Of a stretch of DNA of 22,078 bases, positions 1 to 7,301 are shown piece after piece. The notes under the pieces are model-generated. The model searched no databases. It was not told where the DNA came from and was given only the letters and a program-made list of their open reading frames with translations. Location: positions 1 through 22,078 of the forward strand of contig JBNJEA010000045.1 of the NCBI GenBank assembly GCA_051745395.1, given 5' to 3'. Made by a program: the position numbers and the translations under genes. How positions within the stretch are numbered: position 1 is the stretch's first letter; each line of letters starts with the position of its first letter. The stretch comes from JBNJEA01 sp051745395 (GTDB lineage Bacteria; Desulfobacterota; Desulfobacteria; Desulfobacterales; Desulfosalsimonadaceae).

Positions 1-361
1 CGCGCTCGCCTTTGGCCAAATCGCCTTCAATCCATTTGACAATGCCGTGATCCTTCTGGGTTTTGCGGATGGAAAACGCCTTGACCGGTCCGGCTTCGAG
101 CTCGGAGACAAAGGCGGCGGCCACCGCGATGGGATCGGCGCCAAAGGTCATGCCGCCCACCGCATCCACGGCCCGGTCTTTAATGGATGCAAACACCAGG
201 TTGCCCACCAGGTACAGGCCCCGCGGGTGCAGGGTGACGGGTTTGCAATTGACGTAATACCGACTGGTCTGCCCCGATGCCAGTTTGAAAACGGGCTGCT
301 CGTTGTACTGGAAGGATTTCTGGCACAGCAGGGAAATCAGTTCATTTTTTCGGGTGTCCAT
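1..361 (-). CDS. pyrE: Orotate phosphoribosyltransferase, 5' part (runs off window)
   Basis: Translating the minus strand from the ATG at 361 gives 120 uninterrupted codons to the window edge. The product starts MDTRKNELISLLCQKSF and contains FKLASGQTSRYYVNCK (the family's substrate-binding start) and GGMTFGADPIAVAAA, the conserved glycine-rich segment of PyrE. It continues to FSIRKTQKDHG, the lysine-rich catalytic-loop region. PyrE converts orotate and PRPP to OMP in de novo pyrimidine synthesis, in the cytoplasm. The C-terminal part, including the PRPP-binding loop, lies outside the window. The ribosome-binding site before 361 is weak. A long leader with a terminator hairpin lies upstream and may control it. 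Identity is secure from these motifs; the exact start is likely but unproven. Confidence 0.93.
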   Translation of the reverse strand, partial: MDTRKNELISLLCQKSFQYNEQPVFKLASGQTSRYYVNCKPVTLHPRGLYLVGNLVFASIKDRAVDAVGGMTFGADPIAVAAAFVSELEAGPVKAFSIRKTQKDHGIVKWIEGDLAKGER

Positions 362-465
362 GGCTTGACAGCGCCTTTGTTGTTTTCCGGCTGCGGGTTT
401 GGCGAAACGTCAACGGGCCGCATCCAAGAAATGGTTGATTTTATAGGAAAGATTCGATAAAAATA

Positions 466-514
466 ACCCCCACTGAAATGGAAGAAGCCGTTTATCGTCA
501 AGATCAGTGGGGGT
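466..514 (-). terminator. Intrinsic terminator / attenuator in the pyrE leader
   Basis: Positions 504-514 and 466-476 form a perfect 11-bp inverted repeat (minus strand ACCCCCACTGA and TCAGTGGGGGT) with a 27-nt loop. It is followed on the minus strand by TTATTTTTA. On the plus strand the hairpin is followed by GGGCAAG, so it works as a terminator only for minus-strand transcription. It lies about 105 nt upstream of pyrE, with no recognisable gene ending before it. That fits an attenuator better than an end-of-gene terminator. Confidence 0.7.
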
Positions 515-551
515 GGGCAAGAAAAACCGGTGACGGCACTCCTTGCGCCAT
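504..551 (-). CDS. Candidate 15-aa leader peptide of pyrE
   Basis: A short minus-strand reading frame reads MAQGVPSPVFLAHPH and stops with TGA at 504-506. It translates through the T-rich run GGTTTTTCTTG just upstream of the terminator. Its stop codon is the last three bases of the terminator's 5' arm. A small hairpin (GGCGC-AAGGA-GTGCC) precedes the T run and could act as a pause site. This layout matches the known E. coli pyrBI/pyrE attenuation design, in which UTP-sensitive RNA polymerase pausing couples translation to termination. The weakness is that there is no good Shine-Dalgarno sequence, only AAAGAA just before the ATG. A longer overlapping frame (637 to 410, GTG start) also crosses the hairpin and is an alternative leader. 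Confidence 0.35.
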   Translation of the reverse strand: MAQGVPSPVFLAHPH

Positions 552-560
552 TTCTTTACG

Positions 561-589
561 CCAATACCAGTTCTCTTTTGCATCGTCAA
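561..589 (-). promoter_or_regulatory. Possible sigma-70 promoter for the pyrE leader
   Basis: On the minus strand TTGACG (584-589) is separated by 17 nt from TATTGG (561-566). The -35 matches consensus in five of six positions; the -10 is poor. Transcription would begin near 554, just before the candidate leader peptide, making it almost leaderless. This is a weak call based on spacing and the -35 box only. Confidence 0.3.
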
Positions 590-702
590 TACAATCCGGG
601 CACGCCCGCAAACCGGCATGAAATCCGAGAGGGTCACCTCAATTCAGGGGCCATCAACAGGGCGCCCGGCTCAGATGAAACGGGATCGCCCGGAGCAGGT
701 CC

Positions 703-1419
703 ATGGAGCCGTTTAGTCCCTTCAAGGCCGACAATCCCATTATCCGCTTTTATCAGGTGAGCAAGCGTTTCGGCGACACCGACGCCCTGGTCGATATCAC
801 ATTCGATGTCCCGGAAAAGGATTTTCTGTTTGTTTCCGGACCCAGCGGGGCGGGCAAGTCGACTCTGATCAAGCTGTTGTACGTGGGCGAACGCATGACC
901 GGCGGCTATGCCATTGTCGACGGCATGAATCTCACCCGGATCAAGCGGCACCAGGTTCCCGGGGTGCGCCGCAAGCTGGGCATCATTTTCCAGGATTACA
1001 AATTAATTGACACCAAAACGGCCTATGAAAACGTGGCTCTGGTTTTGGAGGTCGCCGGCGTCGACTCCCGCCGCCAGATCCGGGAACGGGTCATGTCCGT
1101 GCTGGAAACCGTCGGCATGGCCGATCGCAGCAATTCTTATCCGCCCACCCTTTCCGGCGGCGAGCAGCAGCGCATCGCCGTTGCCCGGGCCATGGTAGGG
1201 CAGCCCCGGATCATCCTCGCCGATGAGCCCACGGCCAGCTTGGATCCCGAGGCCGCGGAAAAGATTTTCGATCTCTTGCTGGCCGCCAACGCCAACGGCA
1301 CCACCGTGATGATCACCACCCACGACCGGGATTTGCTGTCCAAAGGCGATACCAACATCGTTTTTCTCGAAAACGGGCGCTGCGCAGACCGGCTCAGAAC
1401 CATTAACGGGGGCGGTTGA
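703..1419 (+). CDS. ftsE: Cell division ATP-binding protein FtsE
   Basis: A 238-aa ABC-type ATPase. Visible motifs are Walker A GPSGAGKST (46-54), Q-loop Gln97 in IIFQDYK, signature LSGGEQQR (150-157), Walker B IILADEPT (170-177) with catalytic Glu175, and the switch His207 in TTHDRD. FtsE forms the cytoplasmic half of the FtsEX complex, which couples ATP hydrolysis to activation of periplasmic peptidoglycan amidases at the septum. The N-terminus has about ten extra residues before the usual start of the fold, but GGAG about 8 nt upstream supports this ATG. The stop codon overlaps the ftsX start (TGATG), implying translational coupling. It is the first gene of the plus-strand division operon. 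LolD-like proteins share the fold, but the FtsX and EnvC partners settle the identity. Confidence 0.95.
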   Translation: MEPFSPFKADNPIIRFYQVSKRFGDTDALVDITFDVPEKDFLFVSGPSGAGKSTLIKLLYVGERMTGGYAIVDGMNLTRIKRHQVPGVRRKLGIIFQDYKLIDTKTAYENVALVLEVAGVDSRRQIRERVMSVLETVGMADRSNSYPPTLSGGEQQRIAVARAMVGQPRIILADEPTASLDPEAAEKIFDLLLAANANGTTVMITTHDRDLLSKGDTNIVFLENGRCADRLRTINGGG

Positions 1420-2300
1420 TGATCGATACGGTGCGGCGGGCCATGGCGGATTTTTTCTATCACCGGTACCTGCACGGCATCTGCGCGATCACCATTGCCC
1501 TTTCCGTTTTTATCGTCTGCGCTTTCGGGCTGTTTTTAATCAATGCCGGTGAACTCATGGCGGCCTGGCAGAAAGGCGTCCGGGTGATCGCCTATCTCAA
1601 AGCGGATGTGACGCAGCGGCAGCGCACGGCCCTGATGGACGAGATCCGGCAGTATGAAGGGGTGGTCGAAGTAAAATTTATTTCCAGCGCCGAGGCCTTC
1701 GGCTGGTTGAAAAAACAGATCGGCCGCCAGTCGTCGCTGCTCGATGGACTGTCGGAAAACCCCCTGCCGGATGCCATCGAGGTCCGCATGGCCGATAGCA
1801 TCAACCGGGTCAAGCGCATCGATGCCATAGCCGGCCGGCTTGCCACCCGGGCACCGGTGGCCGAGGTGGAGTATGCCAAGCAGTGGCTTCATCGGTTTAA
1901 CGGGATTTACAACCTGTTCAAATTGACCGGGCTGGTGCTCATCGGGCTGGTGTTTATGGCCATTATGATGATTGTCGCCAATACGATCCGCCTGATTCTT
2001 TATTCCCGCCGGGAGGAAATGGAAATTACCCGGATTATCGGGGCGGAGGAATCCTTTATCAAGTATCCGCTCTACATTCAGGGGGGGCTTTTGGGACTTT
2101 GCGGCGGCGTGGTCGGCCTCGGGCTGCTTTACCTGGCGTTTGTCACCACCATGCCGCAATTCGGCCCTTCGGCCGGTTTGGTCCCTTTTTTTCAGGTCCG
2201 GTTTATTTCGCCGTTTTGGATGGCGTTGATCGTGTTGGCCAGTATGACCGTCGGATGGCTGGGATGTTTTTTTTCAATCAGGCGTTTTTTAAATATGTAG
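1419..2300 (+). CDS. ftsX: Cell division membrane protein FtsX
   Basis: A 293-aa protein with the FtsX architecture: a cytoplasmic N-terminus, TM1 (about 20-41), a periplasmic domain of about 125 residues, then three TM helices (about 169-190, 222-242, 266-286). The segment between TM2 and TM3, RREEMEITRIIGAEESFIKYPL, is characteristic of FtsX (MRI.GA-type loop). It partners with FtsE and recruits or activates EnvC-type factors through its periplasmic loop. The ATG at 1419 is chosen because it overlaps the ftsE TGA stop; a TTG three bases upstream is also open. The 3' end overlaps the next gene by about 37 nt, so all three are probably translationally coupled. Confidence 0.94.
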   Translation: MIDTVRRAMADFFYHRYLHGICAITIALSVFIVCAFGLFLINAGELMAAWQKGVRVIAYLKADVTQRQRTALMDEIRQYEGVVEVKFISSAEAFGWLKKQIGRQSSLLDGLSENPLPDAIEVRMADSINRVKRIDAIAGRLATRAPVAEVEYAKQWLHRFNGIYNLFKLTGLVLIGLVFMAIMMIVANTIRLILYSRREEMEITRIIGAEESFIKYPLYIQGGLLGLCGGVVGLGLLYLAFVTTMPQFGPSAGLVPFFQVRFISPFWMALIVLASMTVGWLGCFFSIRRFLNM

Positions 2301-3658
2301 CCGGCTTGTTGATCGGGCTTGCGGTCATGGGGAGTGCCACCACGGCATCGGCCCTGCATTCCCGCAAGATCGGGGTTGTCAACGTGGATTCGCTCAACTT
2401 TCGTGCCGGTCCGGGGCTGTCGCACGACGTGCTGCGCGTACTTTCCAGAGATACGCGGGTCCGGGTGCTGGAGCGCAAGGACAGCTGGCTCCAGGTCATG
2501 CACGACGGCGATATCGGCTACGTCTACGACAGCAAGCGGTATTTAAAGCGCTATGTCATCCATACCGTCCGGGACGGCGATGATGCCGAGCTCGACCTCG
2601 CCCGGGCAAAAGCCCGCCGGATTCAGCAAAAGATCCAAAACAAATCCGAAAAGGTCGCACGGCTTGATCAGAAGGCCCAATCGATCGCCGATGAACTCGA
2701 CGCCCTGGACCGGCAATTGGTCGAAATCCGGCAAAAGCGCGATGATATTGAAGCGGCTATGGCCAAGACCGAAAAAAAAATCAAGCGAACCCGGCACATG
2801 ATCGAAGAAACCGAATCCGCGATTGCCGAGCAAAGCGCTTACGCCACCGAGCGGCTCGCGGCGCTTTACAAATTAAACCGCCTCGGGGAAATGAACCTGC
2901 TGGCCACCGCGGATTCAATGTATGAGGTGTTTCGCCGCAAAGTGGCCATCGAGACCGTGGTCGGCCATGATGAGAAAGTCATCGGCCGCATGAGGGACAA
3001 AAAACGCCGGCTGGCGAATTTGGCCCGTCGATTGAAATCCAAAAAACAGCAAAAGCGGCACCTGGAGCAACAATTCCGGCAGACCCGGGCGGCGCTGGAA
3101 AAGAAAAAACAGGCCCGCCGAAAGGTCTTGGCGGCCGTTGAGACCCAAAAATCCGACCGGCTGGCAAAAATTGAGTATCTTCGACAGGCGGCCGGGCGGA
3201 TGGAAAAGACCATTTCTACGCTCAAGAAAAGCGGCCCGGATACGAGAAAGGCGTTTTCCGAATATCAGGGCTTGCTAAAGATGCCGGTTACAGGTAAAAT
3301 TGTTTCCGATTATGGAAAGTACACCGACCCGCAGTCCAGGGTCGTGCATTTCAGAAACGGCATTGAAATTCGCGCCGACCGCGGAGCACCGGTACGGGCG
3401 GTCTTTGAGGGCAAAACCATTTTCTGCGACTGGTTGAAAGGCTACGGCCGCGTGTTGATCATCGACCACGGCGGCAATTATTATACCGTATATGCCCATG
3501 TGGAAGATCTTTTTTCCCGGAAGGGCGACCGGGTCGAGGCCGGCGAGGTCATTGCCACCGTGGGAGATACCGGTTCGCTCGGCGGACCGGCCCTTTATTT
3601 TGAAGTCCGTCATCACGGCGAGCCCACCGATCCGCTGGCATGGCTTGATAACGGGTAA
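2264..3658 (+). CDS. envC: EnvC-like amidase activator: SH3b, coiled coil and degenerate LytM domain
   Basis: About 464 aa. A signal peptide (1-30, ending ATTASA) precedes a bacterial SH3-like domain (about 35-97, NVDSLNFRAGPG). A long charged coiled coil (about 105-325) and a C-terminal LytM/M23 domain (about 338-462) follow. The LytM core resembles E. coli EnvC (CDWLKGYG, ALYFEVR). The metal ligands are lost: the usual H-x-G-x-D reads R364-N-G-I-E368, and H-x-H before FE reads A443-L-Y445. It should therefore activate amidases and not hydrolyse peptidoglycan, as known for EnvC. The SH3 domain is an addition relative to E. coli EnvC. Start 2264 gives a clean signal peptide; 2255 is also possible, while the frame opens as far upstream as 2099 inside ftsX. 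ctpA begins 14 nt downstream. Confidence 0.9.
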   Translation: MFFFNQAFFKYVAGLLIGLAVMGSATTASALHSRKIGVVNVDSLNFRAGPGLSHDVLRVLSRDTRVRVLERKDSWLQVMHDGDIGYVYDSKRYLKRYVIHTVRDGDDAELDLARAKARRIQQKIQNKSEKVARLDQKAQSIADELDALDRQLVEIRQKRDDIEAAMAKTEKKIKRTRHMIEETESAIAEQSAYATERLAALYKLNRLGEMNLLATADSMYEVFRRKVAIETVVGHDEKVIGRMRDKKRRLANLARRLKSKKQQKRHLEQQFRQTRAALEKKKQARRKVLAAVETQKSDRLAKIEYLRQAAGRMEKTISTLKKSGPDTRKAFSEYQGLLKMPVTGKIVSDYGKYTDPQSRVVHFRNGIEIRADRGAPVRAVFEGKTIFCDWLKGYGRVLIIDHGGNYYTVYAHVEDLFSRKGDRVEAGEVIATVGDTGSLGGPALYFEVRHHGEPTDPLAWLDNG

Positions 3659-3672
3659 ACAAGGAGTTTATA

Positions 3673-5082
3673 ATGAAACCGAGGCACAAACAATCGATGA
3701 AAAGTCTGGCGCTGGTTCTGCTGACGGCATTTGCGGTATTGATTGCCACCACCGTTTACGGGGACTCTCAAAAAAGCGATACCTATGAGGGGTTAAAGCT
3801 GTTTTCCGATGTGCTCGAAGAAATTGAAAACAATTATGTCGAGTCGGTGGAAAGCAAAGAGCTCATCGAAGAGGCCATCAACGGCATGGTCAACAGCCTG
3901 GACCCCCATTCCAATTTTTTGCCCCCGGATGCCTTTGACAATCTACAGGAGGAAACCAAGGGGGAGTTCGGCGGTATCGGCATCGTGATTACCAAGCGCG
4001 ACGGCCGGCTCACCGTGGTTTCTCCCGTGGAAGGGACCCCGGCCTACAAGGCCGGCGTTCAGGCCAATGACGTGATCGTCAAGGTCGGCGACAAGGCCAC
4101 CAAGGATATGATGCTGTGGGAAGCCGTCAAGCTGCTGCGCGGCGAGGAAGGTACCGAGGTCGATATCACGGTGGTGCGCGAGGGGGCGGCCGAACCAATG
4201 GAATTTACCCTCGTCCGCGAGGTCATCCCCCTCGAAAGTGTCCGGTACGTGAATTTGAAACCGGGTTACGGCTATCTCTGGGTGACCAATTTCCGGGAAA
4301 ACAGCACCGACGAAATCAGCAAGGCCCTGGCGGACCTGGAAAAGCAAAATGATCCGATGAAGGGGCTGATTCTCGATCTTCGCGACAACCCCGGCGGGCT
4401 GTTAAACCAGGCCGTTTCCGTTTCCGATATTTTCCTTGAAGAGGGCAAAATTGTTTCCATCCGGGGCCGCGACAAGGAAGAAGAAGACGTCTACCGGGCC
4501 GAAGACGGAGCCGATCATGATTATCCCATTGTCGTGCTGATCAACGGTGGCAGCGCCAGTGCTGCGGAAATCGTGGCCGGCGCCCTGCAGGACAACGGCC
4601 GGGCCCTGGTAATCGGCACCACCTCTTTTGGCAAGGGGTCGGTCCAGACGGTGCAGCCGCTGCGAAACGGCTACGCCCTGAAATACACCATCGCCCGGTA
4701 CTATACGCCCAGCGGCACTTCCATCCAGGCCGACGGCATCCATCCGGACCTGGTGGTCCAACGGCGCCTGCTCGATGAAACCAAAAGCGGCATGGAAGCC
4801 GCCCGGATCAAGGAAGAGGACTTGAAAAATCACCTGGCCGGCACAAAAGAAAGCGAAGAAGCCGTCCCGGATTCCGAAACCCCGACCCCGGAAGAGGAAA
4901 AACAGCAGCCGGACAAAGAGGATATCCAGAAAAAGGAGAGGGAAAAGCTGATGCGTCTGCGCGACGCCCTCTATGAACACGGCGACAAGGACCCGGAGGT
5001 GCTGCTGCTCGATTCCCAGATCAACCGGGCCTATGAGATTTTAAAGGGCTATGAGATCTTCCAGGGCCTGCAGAAAAACTAA
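3673..5082 (+). CDS. ctpA: C-terminal processing serine protease (S41 family) CtpA
   Basis: A 469-aa exported protease. An N-terminal hydrophobic segment (about 11-30) serves as signal peptide or anchor. The PDZ domain spans about 97-180 (GEFGGIGIVI, AYKAGVQANDVIVKVG). The S41 catalytic core follows, with GLILDLRDNPGG (231-242), Ser296 in GGSASAAEI, and Lys321 in TTSFGKGSVQ, the family's Ser-Lys dyad. The acidic, charged tail (about 380-430) is low complexity. A strong site, AAGGAG, precedes the ATG. CtpA/Prc proteases degrade or trim periplasmic proteins, including peptidoglycan hydrolases and their factors. Its position directly after envC fits a role in controlling septal cell-wall enzymes, though that link is inferred. 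The family call is secure. Confidence 0.95.
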   Translation: MKPRHKQSMKSLALVLLTAFAVLIATTVYGDSQKSDTYEGLKLFSDVLEEIENNYVESVESKELIEEAINGMVNSLDPHSNFLPPDAFDNLQEETKGEFGGIGIVITKRDGRLTVVSPVEGTPAYKAGVQANDVIVKVGDKATKDMMLWEAVKLLRGEEGTEVDITVVREGAAEPMEFTLVREVIPLESVRYVNLKPGYGYLWVTNFRENSTDEISKALADLEKQNDPMKGLILDLRDNPGGLLNQAVSVSDIFLEEGKIVSIRGRDKEEEDVYRAEDGADHDYPIVVLINGGSASAAEIVAGALQDNGRALVIGTTSFGKGSVQTVQPLRNGYALKYTIARYYTPSGTSIQADGIHPDLVVQRRLLDETKSGMEAARIKEEDLKNHLAGTKESEEAVPDSETPTPEEEKQQPDKEDIQKKEREKLMRLRDALYEHGDKDPEVLLLDSQINRAYEILKGYEIFQGLQKN

Positions 5083-5235
5083 GACCGGTTTAATCGGCGG
5101 GACATGGATTTGATTTTTTGAACCGTTTACCCGGGCAAAAGGCGCAGAGCCGCTGCTGACAGGTCAGTTTCGGTTTTGCGTCTTTTTTCTCTTTTCCGGA
5201 TAACCAAATTTCTCTTTTTATGCAGTGACGCAAAG

Positions 5236-6273
5236 ATGGTCAAAAAGGAAAATACATCCGTCAAATCGACATCGAAAAAGCGTGCGCCCCAAAAACAGGC
5301 CCCAAAGAAAAAAACGGCCGGAAAAAAGTCCGGCAGATCTTCGGCCGGACATTCGTCGGCCAAAACCGGGCCCGGCCCGGTAAAACAGTTTGTCGTCTGT
5401 GTGTTGTTCGTGGTGGTCTGCCTGTCCATCGGCGCCGGGATCTATCTGATTCGGCATCCCCGGGCGCCGGAAAGGCTTGTCAGCGACGTCGGGCCCCAGG
5501 AGAAAACGCAAAAGTATGCTAAGCCGGATTTCGAGGTCTTTTCCACCAAGCCGACGCCAAAGCCGGACCGCAAGAGCCCGGAAAAAGCGCCGGCGCAGAA
5601 GCGCCCCCGGGTGGCGATTATCATCGACGATCTGGGCTATGATCGGGACCTGGCGGAAAAGTTTCTCTCCCTCGATGCCGTGGTCTCCTTCGCCATTTTG
5701 CCCTACAGCCCCCATCAACGCGAAATTGCGGAAATGGCCCACCGAAAGGGATGTCCGGTGATGCTGCACATGCCCATGGAACCCCGGGAGTTTCCCCGGG
5801 TCGATCCCGGCCCCGGCGCGGTGTTTTCCGATATGTCACCGGATGAACGGATCCGGGTATTACGGCAGAACCTGGGCGAAGTGCCGCATGTCTGCGGGGT
5901 CAACAATCATATGGGCTCTGCGGTGACCGCGGATTCGGTCCAGATGAACCAGATCCTGTCGATCCTTAAAAAACGGGGGTTATTTTTTGTCGACAGCCGG
6001 ACCTCTGCCGACTCCCGGTCCCGGTCCTCGGCCCGGCTGTTTCAGGTGCCCTTTGCCGAGCGCGACGTCTTCCTCGACCATGTGGCCGAAGCCGAAAAAG
6101 TACGCGCCCAGCTGGATGCCCTGGTCCGGATGGCGGAAAAAAAGGGACAGGCCGTGGGCATCGGCCACCCCCATGCCGTGACCTACGAGGTGCTGGCCGA
6201 AATGCTGCCGGCGATCAAAAAGCGGGTGAAACTGGTGCCGGCCAGTGATGTGGTACGGGTGGTGGGTTCCTGA
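5236..6273 (+). CDS. Divergent polysaccharide deacetylase family protein (DUF610, YibQ-like)
   Basis: About 345 aa from the ATG at 5236; the frame also opens at a TTG at 5176. A Lys/Ala-rich cytoplasmic tail (1-48) is followed by one TM helix (about 50-72), a proline/lysine-rich linker (about 90-123) and a deacetylase-like domain (about 124-340). Visible motifs are RVAIIIDDLGYD (Asp131, Asp132), MLHMPMEP (His178), GVNNHMGS (His225) and a late GIGHPHAVT. These correspond to the divergent polysaccharide deacetylase family, whose substrate is not established. E. coli keeps its homologue yibQ beside envC, so the neighbourhood here repeats a conserved association. No clear Shine-Dalgarno sequence decides the start. 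The gap of about 150 nt after ctpA shows no convincing terminator. Confidence 0.85.
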   Translation: MVKKENTSVKSTSKKRAPQKQAPKKKTAGKKSGRSSAGHSSAKTGPGPVKQFVVCVLFVVVCLSIGAGIYLIRHPRAPERLVSDVGPQEKTQKYAKPDFEVFSTKPTPKPDRKSPEKAPAQKRPRVAIIIDDLGYDRDLAEKFLSLDAVVSFAILPYSPHQREIAEMAHRKGCPVMLHMPMEPREFPRVDPGPGAVFSDMSPDERIRVLRQNLGEVPHVCGVNNHMGSAVTADSVQMNQILSILKKRGLFFVDSRTSADSRSRSSARLFQVPFAERDVFLDHVAEAEKVRAQLDALVRMAEKKGQAVGIGHPHAVTYEVLAEMLPAIKKRVKLVPASDVVRVVGS

Positions 6274-6284
6274 CCTCTTTTTCT

Positions 6285-6379
6285 CTCTCTTACTCTTACT
6301 CTCACTCTTACTCTCTAATCGTACGTAGGAAAAGAGCAAGAGTAAGAGCAAGAGTAAGAGTAAGAGTAAGAGTAAGATT
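6285..6379. repeat. Inverted pair of hexanucleotide repeat tracts between convergent genes
   Basis: The left tract (about 6285-6314) is CTCTCT followed by TACTCT, TACTCT, CACTCT, TACTCT. The right tract (6332-6379) holds eight units of AAGAGT with variants AAGAGC (two) and a final AAGATT. The two tracts are reverse complements in type, separated by about 17 nt. The DNA or RNA can therefore fold into a long imperfect hairpin in several registers. It lies between yibQ (plus, ends 6273) and prmA (minus, ends 6378), and the last unit contains the prmA stop codon. It may act as a bidirectional terminator, but neither strand shows a clear U-run. Confidence 0.85.
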
Positions 6380-7301
6380 AAAATGTCGCCACAACGGCCA
6401 CCCATTCATCCTTTTCTTCGACTTCCCGCACTGTAAAGCCGTATTTTTCAAGCGCTTTTGTGACCATGGGTGCTTTGTAGGCGACGATGCCCGAGGCGAT
6501 GAAAACCCCGCCGGCGGCCAGGCACGGCGCCACATCCGGGACCAGTTCGCAGATGGTTTCGGACAGGATGTTGGCGACCACGATGTCATAGGCCTCGTTT
6601 ATGCCGTCGATCAGGTTGCCGGCGGTCACGGTGAAGCGACCCGGATCGATCCCGTTTAAGCGCAAATTGCTTTCCGCCACCTCCACGGCCACCGGATCGC
6701 TGTCGATGCCGACCACGGTAAAAGCCCCCAGCTTGACTGCTGCGATCATCAAAATCCCCGAACCGCTGCCGATATCGAGCAACCGAATGCCGGGCTTTAG
6801 ATAGCGGGCAATCATCCGGATGCAAAGTTCGGTGGTGGGGTGGGTGCCGGTGCCGAAGGCCATGCCCGGGTCCAGTTCAATGACGATTTCGTCTCCGCTG
6901 GCTTCATAATCCTGCCAGGTCGGCTTGATGACCAGCCGCTCGGTGATCTGTACGGGATGAAAATGGGCTTTCCAGGATTCGGCCCAGTCCTCTTCATCGA
7001 CTTCGCTGTATTTTACCCGGTATTGCCACCCGCTGTCGGGGGAGGCAGCAGCAAGCTGGTTTTCAAACCGCCGGCAAAGACCGCCGTTGTCAGCCAATTC
7101 CGGGAAGTAGCCGATAACGGCGTTGTGGTCCGGGCCGCCCGGGGCGTCTTCGGCCCAGTCGAGGTCGACTTCGGTGCCGGGCGATTCGATGACCACCCCC
7201 TGGAGGCCGAAGTCCTGGAAAATGCCGGCGATCAAATCGGCGGTGGCCTCCGGGGCTTCGGATTCAAAAAAAACACTGGTTTTTATCCATTTCCGGTTCA
7301 T
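6378..7301 (-). CDS. prmA: Ribosomal protein L11 methyltransferase
   Basis: A class I SAM-dependent methyltransferase of about 307 aa. Motif I is LLDIGSGSGILMIAA, preceded by the PrmA-typical DPGMAFGTGTHPTTELC. Later come VGIDSDPVAVEVAESN and VVANILSETI, the NIL-type catalytic segment. PrmA trimethylates ribosomal protein L11 in the cytoplasm. The ATG at 7301 overlaps the upstream gene's TGA (ATGA), favouring coupled translation. An ATG at 7331 (317 aa), with AAGG only a few bases before it, is an alternative that would overlap the neighbour by 34 nt. The 3' end runs into the hexanucleotide repeat tract, which supplies the stop codon. Confidence 0.95.
   Translation of the reverse strand: MNRKWIKTSVFFESEAPEATADLIAGIFQDFGLQGVVIESPGTEVDLDWAEDAPGGPDHNAVIGYFPELADNGGLCRRFENQLAAASPDSGWQYRVKYSEVDEEDWAESWKAHFHPVQITERLVIKPTWQDYEASGDEIVIELDPGMAFGTGTHPTTELCIRMIARYLKPGIRLLDIGSGSGILMIAAVKLGAFTVVGIDSDPVAVEVAESNLRLNGIDPGRFTVTAGNLIDGINEAYDIVVANILSETICELVPDVAPCLAAGGVFIASGIVAYKAPMVTKALEKYGFTVREVEEKDEWVAVVATF

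Noticed and set aside
1536..2159. Minus-strand frame of 207 codons inside ftsX
   Set aside because: It is His/Asp/Gly-rich in the way expected of an antisense shadow of a GC-rich gene, and ftsX on the other strand is certain.
5980..6405. Minus-strand frame of 141 codons with a poly-leucine run
   Set aside because: The leucine run is only the hexanucleotide repeat read in one frame; the rest is antisense to the yibQ-like gene.
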